In this document: positions 63,361-64,000 of the stretch, piece by piece
Layout: each line of letters begins with the position of its first letter
Numbering within the stretch: position 1 is the stretch's first letter
Position numbers and translations under genes: made by a program
Source: Eublepharis macularius
Lineage: Eukaryota; Chordata; Lepidosauria; Squamata; Eublepharidae
Direction of reading: 5' to 3'
NCBI RefSeq assembly: GCF_028583425.1
Contig: NC_072799.1
Span: forward strand, 92,862,217 to 92,926,216
Length of the DNA: 64,000 nt
The notes under the pieces: generated by a model
What the model was told of the DNA's origin: nothing
The model's input: only the letters and a program-made list of their open reading frames with translations
Database searches by the model: none

Positions 63361-64000
63361 AAAAAAGACATCGCGCTCCCTTGAAGTCCCTGCTGTAAAA
63401 ATTTTCCGTGTGTGTAGAAAGGCACATTTTTTCCAAAGTCCCGCCTTACCACTACAGATTTCCCACCCCCACCCCGTGAGTCCTCACGGCTTGCGTCTTC
63501 TTTTCACTGAAGGCCCACTCACATTCTTGGAATATCCTGCTTCTCGTAGGAGGAGCTGCTGCCTGTCCCGCCTTTGCTTGATATTATCCTCCTCCTTGGA
63601 CCGAATTTTATTTAGAAAGTCGCCCGGACATGCCAATACATTCGCATGCAGACCAGCTCTTACCTCGGGTATTCTCGTGGCAGCATCTCTTTGGTTCCAA
63701 TGGGGAGCTATAATATATTCTAATACTCTGGAAGAGGCAAAGTGTTTGGGAGCGTCTCTTCTTTTAGGAGGATGGATTGAGCAATGGGAGTTCTAACTCT
63801 TGTGACCGGTTTAGGAGCATTAACACGGGGACAAGGGGGGGCTGCACAGGACGGTAGTCCAATGACACTTGCTTGGCAACAGGTGCTTAAAAGAGTCCAC
63901 AGACGAGGGCCTGGGAGACCCAGGTTGAAATCCCCATTCACATCTCACAGCATGTTCAAGCACTAGTCATTCTCTCAGCCTACCCTACCTCGTGAGGTTG
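63361..64000. repeat. Tandem duplication unit 4 and SINE, running off the window
   Basis: cagcatctctttggttccaatgg (63682) to gcttggcaacaggtgcttaaaagagtcc matches 53880-54080 and 61440-61560. A tRNA-SINE (gggagacccaggttgaaatcc, ctaccctacctcgtgaggttg) begins near 63900 and continues past 64000. Confidence 0.65.

Noticed and set aside
1..64000. Prokaryotic or phage defence system, operon or secondary-metabolite cluster
   Set aside because: Spliced vertebrate gene, SINEs, LINEs and TSD-flanked MITEs throughout; no prokaryote-like gene density or Shine-Dalgarno arrangement.

Overview
The window is vertebrate nuclear DNA, most likely from a squamate reptile (lizard or gecko). Evidence: one spliced host gene with GT-AG introns and a CpG-island promoter; a Sauria-type tRNA SINE with boxes A/B and a BovB-like 3' end; RTE/BovB, CR1-like and L1 LINEs; Penelope-like elements; and several hAT-type non-autonomous transposons with 8-bp target-site duplications (TSDs). 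Nothing looks bacterial, and no CRISPR, operon or prokaryotic defence locus is visible.

Host gene (about 10.4-20.9 kb, + strand): a complete nine-exon UCHL1 gene (ubiquitin C-terminal hydrolase L1). All splice junctions are GT-AG, the joined CDS is 675 nt (224 aa plus stop), and the catalytic residues Gln84, Cys90, His162 and Asp177 are present. It has a TATA box, a CpG island from the promoter through intron 2, a 12-nt microexon 2 and an AATAAA poly(A) signal. One extra codon at the start of exon 7 makes it one residue longer than the human protein as I remember it. Its introns hold hAT, CR1, SINE and palindromic repeats.

Left flank (0-10 kb): mostly mobile-element debris. It includes a Penelope-like (PLE) GIY-YIG endonuclease fragment split by a hAT MITE, further copies of that MITE, a GC-rich hAT element, a ~48-bp minisatellite, tRNA-SINEs, an inverted pair of a ~390-bp unknown repeat, and a PLE-type repeat carrying a hammerhead-ribozyme-like hairpin.

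Right flank (21-64 kb): a coding-like unit interrupted by a foldback transposon (23.2-23.8 kb); a pair of oppositely oriented hAT MITEs (24.5-25.2 kb); a long repeat-rich tract without genes (25.2-31.3 kb); full-length but damaged L1 copy A inside a BovB endonuclease (31.67-37.86 kb); a solo LTR inside an old LINE (39.2-39.9 kb); a nearly complete PLE (reverse transcriptase plus GIY-YIG) with a hammerhead-like motif in its 3' flank (40.6-44.0 kb); BovB, CR1-like and SINE fragments; three head-to-tail pieces of an unassigned LINE (48.5-51.95 kb); and a ~1.2-1.3-kb tandem duplication (52.7-64 kb) into which full-length L1 copy B inserted. Copy B has both ORFs open and an 18-bp perfect TSD.

The elements form a readable insertion history: MITE into PLE, MITE into SINE, L1 into BovB, LTR into LINE, L1 into a tandem duplication, foldback into coding-like sequence. 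The least ordinary signals are the two hammerhead-like motifs tied to PLE sequence, the intact L1 with a one-heptad ORF1 duplication, and the foldback insertion whose removal restores a reading frame. All family names come from motif recognition by eye; no database search was possible.
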